The notes under the pieces: generated by a model
Told to the model about the DNA's origin: nothing
The model's input: only the letters and a program-made list of their open reading frames with translations
Database searches by the model: none
Position numbers and translations under genes: made by a program
Source: Streptomyces sp. AJS327
Lineage (GTDB): Bacteria > Actinomycetota > Actinomycetes > Streptomycetales > Streptomycetaceae
Assembly (NCBI RefSeq): GCF_013450295.1
Contig: NZ_SKBR01000001.1
Location: 810,001 to 874,000 of the forward strand
Direction of reading: 5' to 3'
Length of the DNA stretch: 64,000 bases
Part shown: piece after piece, positions 47,316 through 55,988 of the stretch
Numbering within the stretch: the stretch's first letter is position 1
How the letters are laid out: the number at the start of each line of letters is the position of its first letter

Positions 47316-48509
47316 TCACCGCCCGAACTGCCGTGAGCGGGCACTCTCGTCCGCCACCGAACCGCGCGCGTACGCCTCGGCGGCCACGGCCTGGAAGCTC
47401 CGTACGGTGTTGGCCCATCGGAAGCGCTCAGCCCGCTGCCGCGCGGCCTGACCCATCGCCTCGCGCCGCTCCCGGGAGAGCGCCAGAGTGCACCAGTGCG
47501 CGGCGAACGCGCTCTCACCGGAGGCCAGCAGTCCGGTGCTGCCGTGGTCGACCGAGTCGCGCAGCCCGGGGATGTCGAAACCGACGGTCGGGGTGGCGCG
47601 GGTCGCGGCCTCGGTGACGACCAGACCCCAGCCCTCCATGAGGGAGGGGTGCAGCAGCAGCCACGCACGACACAGCAGCCGGTGCTTCTCGCCCTCCGTG
47701 ACATGCCCGGCGAAGGTCACGTCCGGTCCGGCCATCGCCTCCAGACGAGCGCGTTCCGGGCCGTCCCCCACGATCACGAGTCGGCCGCCGGTCACCGGGC
47801 GCACTCTCTCCCAGAGACGCAGCAGCAGATCGATCCGCTTGTACTCGACCAGCCGCCCCATCGCCAGGAACAGCGGCTCGGGCGAGGGCGGCAGCAGCGG
47901 AGGCGGCTCCTCCACCCCGTTGTGCACGATGCGGATGTCCTCGCCTGGCACGCCCAGCCCGCGCAGCGCCTCCGCGGTGGACGGGGAGACGGCGACCTTG
48001 AGGTTGTTCCGGTGGTTCTGGGCCAGCGCCCAGTGCTCCAGTCGGCGGCCAAGCCGGGCCGCCGGAGCCGGGTACCGCATCCCCCACAGATCGGTGTGCA
48101 CGTGGTTGACGAAGCAGAGCGTCGGGCCGCTGTGCCACAGCGGAGCCAGGTACGGCATGCCGTTGCACACCTCGACCAGCAGGTCACAGTCGCCCACCTG
48201 CCGGGCGAAGGCCCGGCGGGCGCGGAGGAAGTGGCCCGCGTCCCCACCCGCCGAGACCACCCGGTAGTCCCGGTAGGCCGCCGGACCGCCGCACAACAGC
48301 GTGACCTGGTGGCCGTGGGCGGTCAGACCCTCGGCGATCCGGTCGACCAGCAGCTCGGAGCCGCCGGCGGCCGGGTTGCCGAGGTCCCGGCGGGCCAGGA
48401 AGACGATGCGGCGAGGAGACGGATCAGCGGCACGCTGCCTGGTCGTGGGCGTCGGCACGGAGGACGCGCCCCGTGGTGGGACCAGGGAGGGCGGAACGTG
48501 CTGAGGCAT
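47316..48509 (-). CDS. GT4-family glycosyltransferase
   Basis: 397 residues. A GT-B fold: N-terminal RRIVFLARRDLGNPAAGGSELLVDRIAEGLTAHGHQVTLLCGG (acceptor domain with the nucleotide-independent loop), C-terminal LFLAMGRLVEYKRIDLLLRLWERVRPVTGGRLVIVGDGPERARLE, and the donor-binding HPSLMEGWGLVVTEAATRATPTVGFDIPGLRDSV. It would transfer a sugar from a nucleotide donor to a lipid or glycan on the cytoplasmic side. ATG 48509 has GGAG 8 bases upstream. A 260-base gap separates it from DUF3068 upstream. Confidence 0.9.
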   Translation of the reverse strand: MPQHVPPSLVPPRGASSVPTPTTRQRAADPSPRRIVFLARRDLGNPAAGGSELLVDRIAEGLTAHGHQVTLLCGGPAAYRDYRVVSAGGDAGHFLRARRAFARQVGDCDLLVEVCNGMPYLAPLWHSGPTLCFVNHVHTDLWGMRYPAPAARLGRRLEHWALAQNHRNNLKVAVSPSTAEALRGLGVPGEDIRIVHNGVEEPPPLLPPSPEPLFLAMGRLVEYKRIDLLLRLWERVRPVTGGRLVIVGDGPERARLEAMAGPDVTFAGHVTEGEKHRLLCRAWLLLHPSLMEGWGLVVTEAATRATPTVGFDIPGLRDSVDHGSTGLLASGESAFAAHWCTLALSRERREAMGQAARQRAERFRWANTVRSFQAVAAEAYARGSVADESARSRQFGR

Positions 48510-48644
48510 AGGTGCTCCGACTCGATCGGGGGCGGTACGGGCCGTCCTAGTGCGGGGGATGCGGGGGGTGCGGCTGCGAGAGAGATACCAGGGGCACACG
48601 GGGCGGAGCGGGGCGGCGGTGCGCTCTGGTGGCCTCAGTGTTCG

Positions 48645-48660
48645 CCGCACCGCGGTGCGG
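48645..48660. promoter_or_regulatory. 16-base perfect palindrome before the GT4 gene
   Basis: CCGCACCGCGGTGCGG is fully self-complementary and lies in the 260-base gap between the DUF3068 and GT4 genes. It could be a weak terminator, an attenuator or a protein-binding site. Confidence 0.3.
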
Positions 48661-48771
48661 GGCTACTCACCGGCATGACAATTTCGACCCCGTCAGGTGC
48701 TCCCGCTTCATCACTTCGCGCTCCTCACGCGCGCCCAAAGTGGGCACGAGGTGTGCGAATCCGCCCACGGC

Positions 48772-49752
48772 TCACGCCCCACCGGAGGTGTCCCGGCCCT
48801 CCAGGGAGGGCTCGTTCCGGCCTCGGCGCCACAACAGGAACCCGCCACCCACGGAGAACACCCCACCGGCGGCGGCCGCCCCCACCGGAGCGGTCTGACC
48901 CACCAGCTCCAGCCTGCTGTTGTCGTCCTTGGCGAGGTCAACAGCCTCCCGCTGGGTCTTGGAGGTGAACTCCAACTTGTCACTCTGGAGCAGGGTGACC
49001 TTGTCCTGCTTGCCGCCGGGCGCCCGCAGCACCATCTTCGGGCCGGTCTTCGCGTTCAGGATCCGGCCGGTGCGCTCGTCGACTATGAACTCCAGCCCGG
49101 AGTTCGAGTACCACTGCTCGGCGTGCACCTGCCCGCTCTTCGGCCGGTCGACCAGGAGCCCCGGAACCTGCCGGGAACCCGCGCGCTGCTGCTCGACGGT
49201 GGCGGCGAACCGCAGCCCCTCGTAGCCCTTCACCTTCGCCCGGCCCTTGTACTGGAGCGGCACGGTGCCGCCCAGCGTGCTGTCCCACCAGGTGTAGTCC
49301 CGCTCCTCGACGTCGAACGGCCACTTCAGGTAGGCGTCACCGGCGAAGTTCTTCGGCTTCGCGCCGCAGCACCGCACCGGTTTGTTGGTCTCCCGGTCCG
49401 TGACCCAGCGCTCCACCGTCCACTGGAACGACTTGCGCGGATCGTCCAGTTTCAGGGTGTCCGGGCTGTCTATCGTCTGGGAGACGTCCCAGACCGCCCG
49501 GCCGCTCTTCTCGCTCGCCGACACATTGCCCAGCACCCGCCGGGTCACGGTCAGTTCCTGGTCCTTCCGGGTCTTCACCGCGCTCTGGTCGAAGTAGCTG
49601 CCGGTGCCCTTGAACACCGAGGTGACGTTGACATCCGTGGGGGTGCGCTTCGCCCGTGGCTCGACGTACCAGGCAAGCAACGGCGACAGAACGAGCAAGA
49701 AGACGCCGAGGCCCAGAAAGACCAGCGCGACAGGAGAGACGGAACGGCGCAT
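48772..49752 (-). CDS. DUF3068 (PorA-like) membrane protein
   Basis: 326 residues. One N-terminal membrane anchor (SPVALVFLGLGVFLLVLSPLLAW) is followed by a large extracytoplasmic domain starting VEPRAKRTPTDVNVTSVFKGTGSYFD. The mid part includes TIDSPDTLKLDDPRKSFQWTVERWVTDRETN and QYKGRAKVKGYEGLRF. A second membrane segment, VGAAAAGGVFSVGGGFLLW, closes the protein. This is the DUF3068 family (Pfam PorA family), common in Actinobacteria near envelope genes. It is the first gene of the envelope-glycan operon, behind its own promoter at about 49.86 kb. Confidence 0.88.
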   Translation of the reverse strand: MRRSVSPVALVFLGLGVFLLVLSPLLAWYVEPRAKRTPTDVNVTSVFKGTGSYFDQSAVKTRKDQELTVTRRVLGNVSASEKSGRAVWDVSQTIDSPDTLKLDDPRKSFQWTVERWVTDRETNKPVRCCGAKPKNFAGDAYLKWPFDVEERDYTWWDSTLGGTVPLQYKGRAKVKGYEGLRFAATVEQQRAGSRQVPGLLVDRPKSGQVHAEQWYSNSGLEFIVDERTGRILNAKTGPKMVLRAPGGKQDKVTLLQSDKLEFTSKTQREAVDLAKDDNSRLELVGQTAPVGAAAAGGVFSVGGGFLLWRRGRNEPSLEGRDTSGGA

Positions 49753-49843
49753 AACGGAACACTCCGAGGGTGGTAGAACGCTGCGAGAGCGGAAGACACG
49801 TGCGCGTTCGATGAAGAACCGTGAAGGCCCGGTTTGGAGCGGA

Positions 49844-49873
49844 ACCGTAGACAGAGCCTTGACACGGAGTCAA
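49844..49873 (-). promoter_or_regulatory. promoter of the DUF3068/envelope-glycan operon
   Basis: Minus-strand TTGACT (49873-49868) and TACGGT (49849-49844) are 18 bases apart, about 90 bases upstream of the DUF3068 ATG. Confidence 0.5.
49859..49873. promoter_or_regulatory. palindrome shared by divergent promoters
   Basis: TTGAC-ACGGA-GTCAA is a perfect inverted repeat in which each arm is also a -35-like TTGAC reading outward on each strand. On the plus strand TTGACA is followed after 17 bases by GAAACT, a weak -10, before the DUF2613 gene. Confidence 0.4.
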
Positions 49874-49971
49874 TGGTTCCCGAAACTCGGCATCGCGAGA
49901 GAAGAGCCCCGGGGCGGGGCGGCGCTGCGCAACCACAGCATCACGCACCACGAAAAGAGGTTCGCCGCGCC

Positions 49972-50358
49972 ATGCACAAACTCCTCGCAGCCGCAGTCAC
50001 CTGTGTCGCTGCCGCGGCTCTCGCGGTGGGCGCGGCCTTCGGTATCGTCGCCGCGCTCAATGCCACCCCGGAGCAGCCCAACGAGCCGCTCGTGCACTTC
50101 CACTCCTCACCGGACGAGGTCCCGGGCTCGGGAGAGAAGTCCGCCACCCCCTCGGCGCCCGCCTCCCCGGCTGAGGAGCAGGGCTCCGGTACCGACAAGC
50201 CCGGCGCCGGTGGCGACACCGACGAGCCCGGGCAGCGGAGCCCCGGAACCGGCGCCGACCAGGGCGCCGCCCGTGGCGGTGGGGACGCCGAGCCCGGTGG
50301 GGAGGAGCCCGGTGGCCCGGACACCCCCTCTCCGGCGGCCGGGCAGGGTGAGGAGTGA
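49972..50358 (+). CDS. DUF2613-like small membrane/secreted protein
   Basis: 128 residues. The N-terminal hydrophobic helix (HKLLAAAVTCVAAAALAVGAAFGIVAALN) with a following TPEQPNEPLVHF matches the DUF2613 family, whose mycobacterial member Rv0236A lies beside aftD. The remainder (about 85 residues) is a Gly/Pro/Glu/Ser-rich disordered tail. It may be a partner or anchor for the AftD-like enzyme, which is divergent from it. Its stop overlaps the start of the next gene (GTGA). Confidence 0.82.
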   Translation: MHKLLAAAVTCVAAAALAVGAAFGIVAALNATPEQPNEPLVHFHSSPDEVPGSGEKSATPSAPASPAEEQGSGTDKPGAGGDTDEPGQRSPGTGADQGAARGGGDAEPGGEEPGGPDTPSPAAGQGEE

Positions 50359-51572
50359 CGACGGGCACTCCCCGTTCCGCCTGGCAGGACGTTCCCGCGC
50401 CGCGGGTACGGGAGTTCGCGGAGCGGGCGCTCGCCGAGATCCCCGTGCTGGCGGAGGACATCCTCCAGGCCATCCGGCGCGAGTACCCCTCGCTGCCGCT
50501 GGCGCTGGACGACTCCGGCGAACCGATGGCGCTCATCGGTATCCGGCGCGCGCTGGAGCACTTCGTTCGCCCGCTGGCCTCGGGGAGCTACACCCCGCAT
50601 GTGCCACCGCAGGTCTTCCAGCAGTTCGGCAGGGGCGAGGTGCTCCAGGGGCGGAGCCTCGACTCCCTCCAGGCGGTGTACCGGCTCGGCATCCGGCTCT
50701 CCTGGCGTCGGCTCGCCGACCTCGGCACCCAGATGGAGATCCCGCCTCCCGCCATGTACGAACTGGCCGACTCCGGGTTCCAGTACCTCGACGGTCTGGT
50801 GGCCGAGTCGGTGCGCGGCTACGCGGAGGCCGCCGCCCGTCAGGCCGGTGAGCGGCTCCGTCTCCAGCGCCGCCTGCTCGACCTGCTGCTGACCGAGCAC
50901 CACCGGGGCCCCGCCGAACACGGTGAACTGCTCGCCGACCGGGCCGCCCGGATCAACTGGCGGCTGCCGCAGACGGTGGCCGTCGCCCTGCTCGTCCGCC
51001 CCGCGCCCTCCGCCGTCGCCCCGGCGGTCGGTGACGAGATGCTGCTTGACATGGAGAGCGAACAGCCTCGCCTGGTGGTGCCCGACCCCGACGCGGCCGG
51101 ACGCGTCGACCTGCTGCGCCGCGCCACGGCCGGGTGGGCGGGCGCGGTCGGGCCACCGGTGCCGCTCGCCGCGGCGGCCACCTCGCTGCGCTGGGCGCAG
51201 TGCGCGCTCAGTCTGATGGAACGCGGCCTGCTGCCCTCCGGGGAGTTGCTCTACTGCACGGACCACACCGAGGCCCTGGTCCTGCTTCCCCCCGAGGAAC
51301 TCATCGAGGGGCTGACCCGGCGGCGGCTCGCGCCCTTGGAGGAGTGCGGCCCCGCGCATCGCAGGCGGCTCGCCGAAACCCTGCTCGCCTGGCTGGAGAC
51401 CCGCGGTGGCGCTCCGGAGGTGGCGGGGAGACTGGGTGTCCACCCGCAGACCGTCCGCTACCGGCTGCGGCAGATCCGGCAGTTGTGGGGCGAGGACATC
51501 GACGAGCCGGACAACCGTTTCGAGCTGGAACTGGTGCTGCGCGCGATGCGCCTGCGCGGCGAGCTTGGCTGA
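50355..51572 (+). CDS. PucR/CdaR-family transcriptional regulator
   Basis: 405 residues. No purine-binding PucR domain is evident at the N terminus; the helical central region (QAVYRLGIRLSWRRLADLGTQM...) is of the type common in Streptomyces. The C-terminal PucR HTH is clear: LETRGGAPEVAGRLGVHPQTVRYRLRQIRQLWG, with GxHPxTVRYRL. The GTG start overlaps the DUF2613 stop, so expression is coupled; it may govern the divergent envelope operon. The effector is unknown. Confidence 0.88.
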   Translation: MTTGTPRSAWQDVPAPRVREFAERALAEIPVLAEDILQAIRREYPSLPLALDDSGEPMALIGIRRALEHFVRPLASGSYTPHVPPQVFQQFGRGEVLQGRSLDSLQAVYRLGIRLSWRRLADLGTQMEIPPPAMYELADSGFQYLDGLVAESVRGYAEAAARQAGERLRLQRRLLDLLLTEHHRGPAEHGELLADRAARINWRLPQTVAVALLVRPAPSAVAPAVGDEMLLDMESEQPRLVVPDPDAAGRVDLLRRATAGWAGAVGPPVPLAAAATSLRWAQCALSLMERGLLPSGELLYCTDHTEALVLLPPEELIEGLTRRRLAPLEECGPAHRRRLAETLLAWLETRGGAPEVAGRLGVHPQTVRYRLRQIRQLWGEDIDEPDNRFELELVLRAMRLRGELG

Positions 51573-51697
51573 CCGGTCAGGGTGTGGGCCTTGCACCCCG
51601 GTGTCCTGACTGATCTTCCAGTGGTGCACTGCCGTACCTCCGTGGCTCGGTTCCTCAGAGGGCTGGTCCCGCCGGAGCCGGACGGGCCCGGCCCCGA

Positions 51698-52213
51698 TCA
51701 GTCGTTGGTGAGCATCCGCCGCAGCAGGTCCCGCAGGAGGGCGCGCTCGGCGGGAGAGAGTTCGGCGAGTGGTTCACGTGCGAAGTCCAGCCCGCCGCGC
51801 AGCTGTTCGGCGGTGGCCACGCCCTCCTCGGTGGCCGCCGCCAGCTTCACCCTGCGGTCCGCGGGGTCCGGACGCCGCTCCACCAGACCGCGGTTCTCCA
51901 GCCGGTCGACTATGCCGGTGATGTTCGACGGCTCGCACTTCAGCTGCTGGGCGACCTTCCGCATGGGGGTCGGTTCACGGGCGAGGAGGGCGAGCACCCG
52001 GGCCTGCGCGCCGGTGAGCGAGAACCCGGCGGCGGCGTGCTCGTACTCCTCGTGATACCGCATCACGACGGTGCCGATCAGCTCGACCACCTCCAGCGTG
52101 ACCGGATCCCCGGGGGAGGCGCCGGACGCCCCCGCGGGCGCCTCGGCGGCCGACGGACCGGCTGGTGTGGTGGGCGAATCCTGGCTGTTCTGTGGGGGAC
52201 TGGAAGCCGACAT
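51698..52213 (-). CDS. MarR-family transcriptional regulator
   Basis: 171 residues. The winged-helix core is AAGFSLTGAQARVLALLAREPTPMRKVAQQLKCEPSNITGIVDRLENRGLVERRPDPADRRVKLAAATEEG, the classical MarR signature with one Cys (C in KCEPSN). The N-terminal 30 residues are low complexity. It is divergent from an oxidoreductase gene whose promoter contains ATCATG/CATGAT repeats. Ohr follows that gene, so the regulon may be oxidative or electrophile stress; this is inference. Confidence 0.92.
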   Translation of the reverse strand: MSASSPPQNSQDSPTTPAGPSAAEAPAGASGASPGDPVTLEVVELIGTVVMRYHEEYEHAAAGFSLTGAQARVLALLAREPTPMRKVAQQLKCEPSNITGIVDRLENRGLVERRPDPADRRVKLAAATEEGVATAEQLRGGLDFAREPLAELSPAERALLRDLLRRMLTND

Positions 52214-52234
52214 GTGGTCAGCTTACCTCGATGC

Positions 52235-52264
52235 TTGACATCATGAAACATAGCCGAGCATGAT
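52235..52264 (+). promoter_or_regulatory. promoter and MarR-type operator of the oxidoreductase gene
   Basis: TTGACA (52235-52240) and CATGAT (52259-52264) are 18 bases apart. ATCATG (52240-52245) and CATGAT form an inverted repeat with 13 bases between, spanning spacer and -10 box, as expected for a repressor site of the adjacent MarR protein. Confidence 0.5.
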
Positions 52265-52299
52265 TCTTTCACTGCCTGAAACGAATGGGAGCCCGACTC

Positions 52300-53394
52300 A
52301 TGAGCCTCTCTGCCGTCCCCTCCTCCTCTCCCTCTTCGCTCTCTACTTCTCCCTCCGCCTCCGCTCCCGGGTCCACGGAGGCGTGGCCCCGCTTCGGCCG
52401 TGCCTGGCACCTGGTCTCCCGGCCGAGCGGTCTGCCGGAACCGGCGGACTTCGCCCTGCGGGAGATCCCGGTGGTCGAACCGGGTGCGGGGGAGATCCTG
52501 GTGCGCAACCTCCATCTCTCGGTGGACCCCTACATGCGCGGCCGGATGGACGACGTCGCGTCCTACCTGCCGCCCTTCCCGCTGGAGGAACCCTTGCAGG
52601 GCGGGGCGGTCGGCGTGGTGCTCGCCTCCCGAGCCGAGGGCTTCGCACCCGGTGACCACGTCCAGCACATGCTGGGCTGGCGGGAGTTCGCGACGCTGGG
52701 TGCCGAGCACGCGGTCCCGGTCTCCGCCAAGGCCGCGCCTCTCAGCTTCTATCTCGGCGCGCTCGGTCTCACCGGCCTGACCGCCTACGCCGGACTGCTG
52801 GAGATCGCCTCCCTCCGGGAGGGGGACGCGGTGTTCGTCTCCGGCGCCGCGGGTGCCGTCGGCAGTCAGGTCGGCCAGATCGCCCGGATCAAGGGCGCCT
52901 CCCGGGTGATCGGGAGCGCCGGTTCGGACGCCAAGGTCCGTGTGCTGACCGAGGAGTACGGATTCGACGCCGCGTTCAACTACCGCTCGGCCCCGGTGGC
53001 CGAGCAGCTGCGCGCGCTGGCTCCGGAGGGGATCGACGTCTACTTCGACAACGTCGGAGGAGAGCATCTGGAGGCCGCGATCGACTCGATGAACGTCTTC
53101 GGACGGGCCGTTATCTGCGGCATGATCAGCCAGTACAACGCCACGGAACCCCCGGCGGCGCCCCGGAACCTGAGGCAGATCGTGGGGAAGCGACTGCGCC
53201 TTGAGGGATTGGTCGTTACGGACCACCTCGCCTCCCGCCCCCAGTTCGTCGAGGAGACGTCGGCCTGGATCCGCTCCGGTCAGCTGATCTACCGCGAGAC
53301 GATCGAGCACGGCATCGAGAACACCGTGGACGCCTTCCTCCAGCTGTTCTCCGGTGGGAACGACGGCAAGATGATCGTCAGCCTCGCGGAGTGA
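52300..53394 (+). CDS. NADP-dependent oxidoreductase of the leukotriene B4 dehydrogenase / alkenal reductase type
   Basis: 364 residues of the zinc-free medium-chain dehydrogenase group. Early motif LHLSVDPYMRGRM is the hallmark of these alkenal/ene reductases, followed by the Rossmann motif VFVSGAAGAVGSQVGQIARIKGASRVIG and YFDNVGGEHLEAA. They reduce alpha,beta-unsaturated carbonyls with NADPH. The first 35 residues are Ser-rich and variable. ATG 52300 has GGGAG 8 bases upstream. It is controlled by the divergent MarR gene. Confidence 0.92.
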   Translation: MSLSAVPSSSPSSLSTSPSASAPGSTEAWPRFGRAWHLVSRPSGLPEPADFALREIPVVEPGAGEILVRNLHLSVDPYMRGRMDDVASYLPPFPLEEPLQGGAVGVVLASRAEGFAPGDHVQHMLGWREFATLGAEHAVPVSAKAAPLSFYLGALGLTGLTAYAGLLEIASLREGDAVFVSGAAGAVGSQVGQIARIKGASRVIGSAGSDAKVRVLTEEYGFDAAFNYRSAPVAEQLRALAPEGIDVYFDNVGGEHLEAAIDSMNVFGRAVICGMISQYNATEPPAAPRNLRQIVGKRLRLEGLVVTDHLASRPQFVEETSAWIRSGQLIYRETIEHGIENTVDAFLQLFSGGNDGKMIVSLAE

Positions 53395-53659
53395 GGTGCC
53401 GGAACCCCTGAGCTGAAAAACCGCCTGTCCGGCCCGGTCCGCCCGCGCCTCCGCGCCGTCGCGTCTGGGGCCCTCCGCTGCCGGTCCGGCCGGTCCGACC
53501 AGTGGATCGCCGCCCACCCGCCCACCCGCCCACCCGGGTCCGCCGCTCAGGTGCGCTTTCCGTCCTCTCGTGAGTCGCCACACCGGCCGGGGGAACCCCG
53601 CTCCGGTGAGGGACCGGCGCGGCACCCCGCTCGCGCCACCGCCAACCAGGAGGAATCCC

Positions 53660-54088
53660 ATGGCAGTTCAGCCCGTCGAGGTCAGCTACACCGCCGTCGC
53701 CACCGCGGAGAACGGCCGCGACGGCCGGGTGTGCAGTGACGACGGAAGACTTGACGTGGTGGTCAACCCGCCTCGTGAGATGGGTGGCAGCGGGGCGGGC
53801 ACCAACCCGGAGCAGTTGTTCGCGGCGGGATACAGCGCCTGCTTCCAGGGAGCCCTCAGCGCCGTCGCCCGTCAGGAGCACGTCGACATCTCCACCTCCA
53901 CGGTCACGGCCCGGGTGGGGATCGGGAAGACCTCCGACGGAGGTTTCGGACTCACCGTGACGCTGTCGGCGTCCATCCCGAAGGTGGACCGGGCCACCGC
54001 GCGACAGTTGATGGAGCGGGCCCACCAGGTCTGCCCCTACTCACGGGCCACCCGCGGAAACATCGAGGTGACCCTGGATGTCAGCTGA
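53660..54088 (+). CDS. ohr: organic hydroperoxide resistance protein Ohr (OsmC/Ohr family)
   Basis: 142 residues, thiol peroxidase that reduces organic hydroperoxides. Both active-site cysteines are present: the reactive Cys in GYSACFQGAL and the resolving Cys in HQVCPYSRATRGN. The start MAVQPVEVSYTAVATAENGRDGRVCSDDG and NPEQLFAAGYSACF are standard. AGGAGGA lies 6-7 bases before the ATG. It follows the alkenal reductase by about 265 bases on the same strand. Confidence 0.95.
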   Translation: MAVQPVEVSYTAVATAENGRDGRVCSDDGRLDVVVNPPREMGGSGAGTNPEQLFAAGYSACFQGALSAVARQEHVDISTSTVTARVGIGKTSDGGFGLTVTLSASIPKVDRATARQLMERAHQVCPYSRATRGNIEVTLDVS

Positions 54089-54093
54089 GCCCC

Positions 54094-54166
54094 GCCCTAC
54101 CGCCGCTCCCGCCCGGTCGGCGGTGCCCGCACCGTCGCGGTGGGCGGTCCGCCACACCGGTAGGGC
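54094..54166. terminator. possible bidirectional terminator between convergent genes
   Basis: GCCCTACCG (54094-54102) is the exact inverted complement of CGGTAGGGC (54158-54166), enclosing a smaller G+C-rich fold. It lies between the converging Ohr and dehydrogenase genes. Confidence 0.45.
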
Positions 54167-54338
54167 GCACGCCGCGCGGCGGGCCAGGTCGCGTGCCTTG
54201 TCGTGGCGGGCGGCTGCCGCCCACCGGCTTCGGGGCTGTGCCGCCTTCGTGGTCCGACCGTGGTGGCCGCCCGGTTCGCGGACGGCGTCGTCGCTGGGTG
54301 CCGCCCGCCGGGTACCGACGGGCGGTGGAGTGGGCGGC

Positions 54339-55391
54339 TCAGTCAGTGCCGGGGCACAGCAGAACCTTCCCGACCTCGGGGCCGCCGCTCTGGGAGAGCG
54401 CGACGGCCCGGGGGAACTCGCTGAGCGGCAGCGCGTGGCTGATCAGCCGAGCAGGGTCCAGCTGGCCCGCCGTGAAGGCACGTACCGCGTACGACCAGGC
54501 GGCTGGTGGCGCCCCGCACACCGTGCGGACCGTCAGCTGATTCGTGATCAGGTGGCCAGGGTCGATGCCCCGCGCCGTCTCGTCGAAGCTCCCGGTGAGC
54601 ACGGTACGGCCGCCGCGTCGAGCCAGCTGACACGCGTCGAGTGCGCTCTCGTTCGCTCCGGCCGTCTCCACCACCAGGTCGCAGCGGCCCCGCAGGGACC
54701 CGAGGTCGTCCGGGGTGTGGATGCCGGACGCGCCCAGGCGCAGCGCCCGCTCCGCGCGGTACCGCAGCGGGTCGACGACGAGCAGTTCGACGGGCGAGAC
54801 GGCGGCGAGCAACTGCACGGTGAGCAGCCCCAGTGTTCCGGCGCCGAGCACCGCCACCCGCTCACCAGGGCGCGGTTCGCCCGCGAGGACGGCGGCTGCC
54901 GCGACGGCGCCCGGTTGGAGGAGCGCCGCCGCGGTCAGGTCGGCCTCGTCACGCAGGAGATGCAGCAGCCGGGCGGGCAGGGTGAGCGCGTCCGCGAAGG
55001 CGCCCGGAAGGGTGACTCCGGTGATCTCGGCTCCGCCGAGGCAGAGCGGCGTGGCTCCCTCCCGGCAGCGTGCACAGCTCAGGCAGGAGCGGATCCCCTC
55101 CGCGACGACCTTCCGGCCCAGCAGCGACGGGTCTGTGTCCTCGCCCACCGCGTCGACCGTCCCCGACCACTCTCGTCCCGGGGTCACGGGGTAGCGCGCG
55201 TCGGCGACGTGCGGCGTCCCCTCGTACAGCGCCCGCTCGGTCGCGCTGACGCCCGCCGCGTACACGGCGACCCTGACCTGATGTGGTCCGGGGAGCGCGG
55301 GCACTCCGCGCACCAGCCGATACTGTCGCGGTCCGTCGACAACGACAGCTCGGGCGCTGGTCTCGCGCGTCGCATGTGGTGCGCCCGTCAT
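54339..55391 (-). CDS. medium-chain dehydrogenase/reductase with structural zinc site only
   Basis: 350 residues. The structural zinc lobe is intact (IRSCLSCARCREGATPLC, four Cys). The Rossmann motif is VAVLGAGTLGLLTVQLLAAV. The catalytic zinc site looks absent: the segment that normally carries Cys (GVCGTD) reads GVSATE, and the His of GHE reads GREWSGTV. The enzyme may therefore not be a zinc alcohol dehydrogenase in the usual sense. Start ATG 55391 has GGAGGGG 7 bases upstream. Substrate unknown; no partner genes adjoin it. Confidence 0.85.
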   Translation of the reverse strand: MTGAPHATRETSARAVVVDGPRQYRLVRGVPALPGPHQVRVAVYAAGVSATERALYEGTPHVADARYPVTPGREWSGTVDAVGEDTDPSLLGRKVVAEGIRSCLSCARCREGATPLCLGGAEITGVTLPGAFADALTLPARLLHLLRDEADLTAAALLQPGAVAAAAVLAGEPRPGERVAVLGAGTLGLLTVQLLAAVSPVELLVVDPLRYRAERALRLGASGIHTPDDLGSLRGRCDLVVETAGANESALDACQLARRGGRTVLTGSFDETARGIDPGHLITNQLTVRTVCGAPPAAWSYAVRAFTAGQLDPARLISHALPLSEFPRAVALSQSGGPEVGKVLLCPGTD

Positions 55392-55988
55392 CCCACCCCT
55401 CCGTTCCCGCCGTTCCGGTGGCGGGCAGTACGGCCACGACTCCGTGCCAGGGAGGATTCTGCCGCCGCCGTGGCACGTGCGGCGAGTGGTGCTGAGGGGG
55501 GTCCGTGGGGAAATGGCCACTCCGACGAGGGGATCGGGCCGCCCCGTTCTGGGGTGGACTCCCGATGGGGTGACTGGTCGTGGAGCGGCGCCGAAGTGCC
55601 CTGTCACGCCTCCTTGCCGGGCCGGAGGAGCGGTCGTGGGGCGCCCTCGCGGGAAGGTCCGCCGGGTCCGTCCGTGCGCCGGGCCCGGAGTCGAGTGGGG
55701 CTGGGGCCGAACCGGCGATACCCAGCCGGTCAGGTGGCTGGTGCCGTTCGGGAGTGGTGGAGCGTGGGGCTGGTGTGTGGCGGTTCACGAAGCCGTGGCT
55801 CCGCTTTCGTGCGCCCGGTGTGCGGGCAGCCGCGTCCTGTCCGAGATCGGCCGGAAATCCCGGGGTGGCATCGAGGGAGGGAGGAGCGCTCGGGCGCGGG
55901 ACCGGGCGATCCCCTCCCGCGCTCGCGCCGCCCGCTGGCGCAGGGAGCCTCCGGGCATCGCCGTGCCCGGCCGGAGCGGGACGCTCCG
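55392..55988. other. gene-free stretch
   Basis: About 600 bases between the dehydrogenase gene start and the SGNH hydrolase stop. Chance open frames only; no repeat or RNA gene stands out. Confidence 0.45.
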
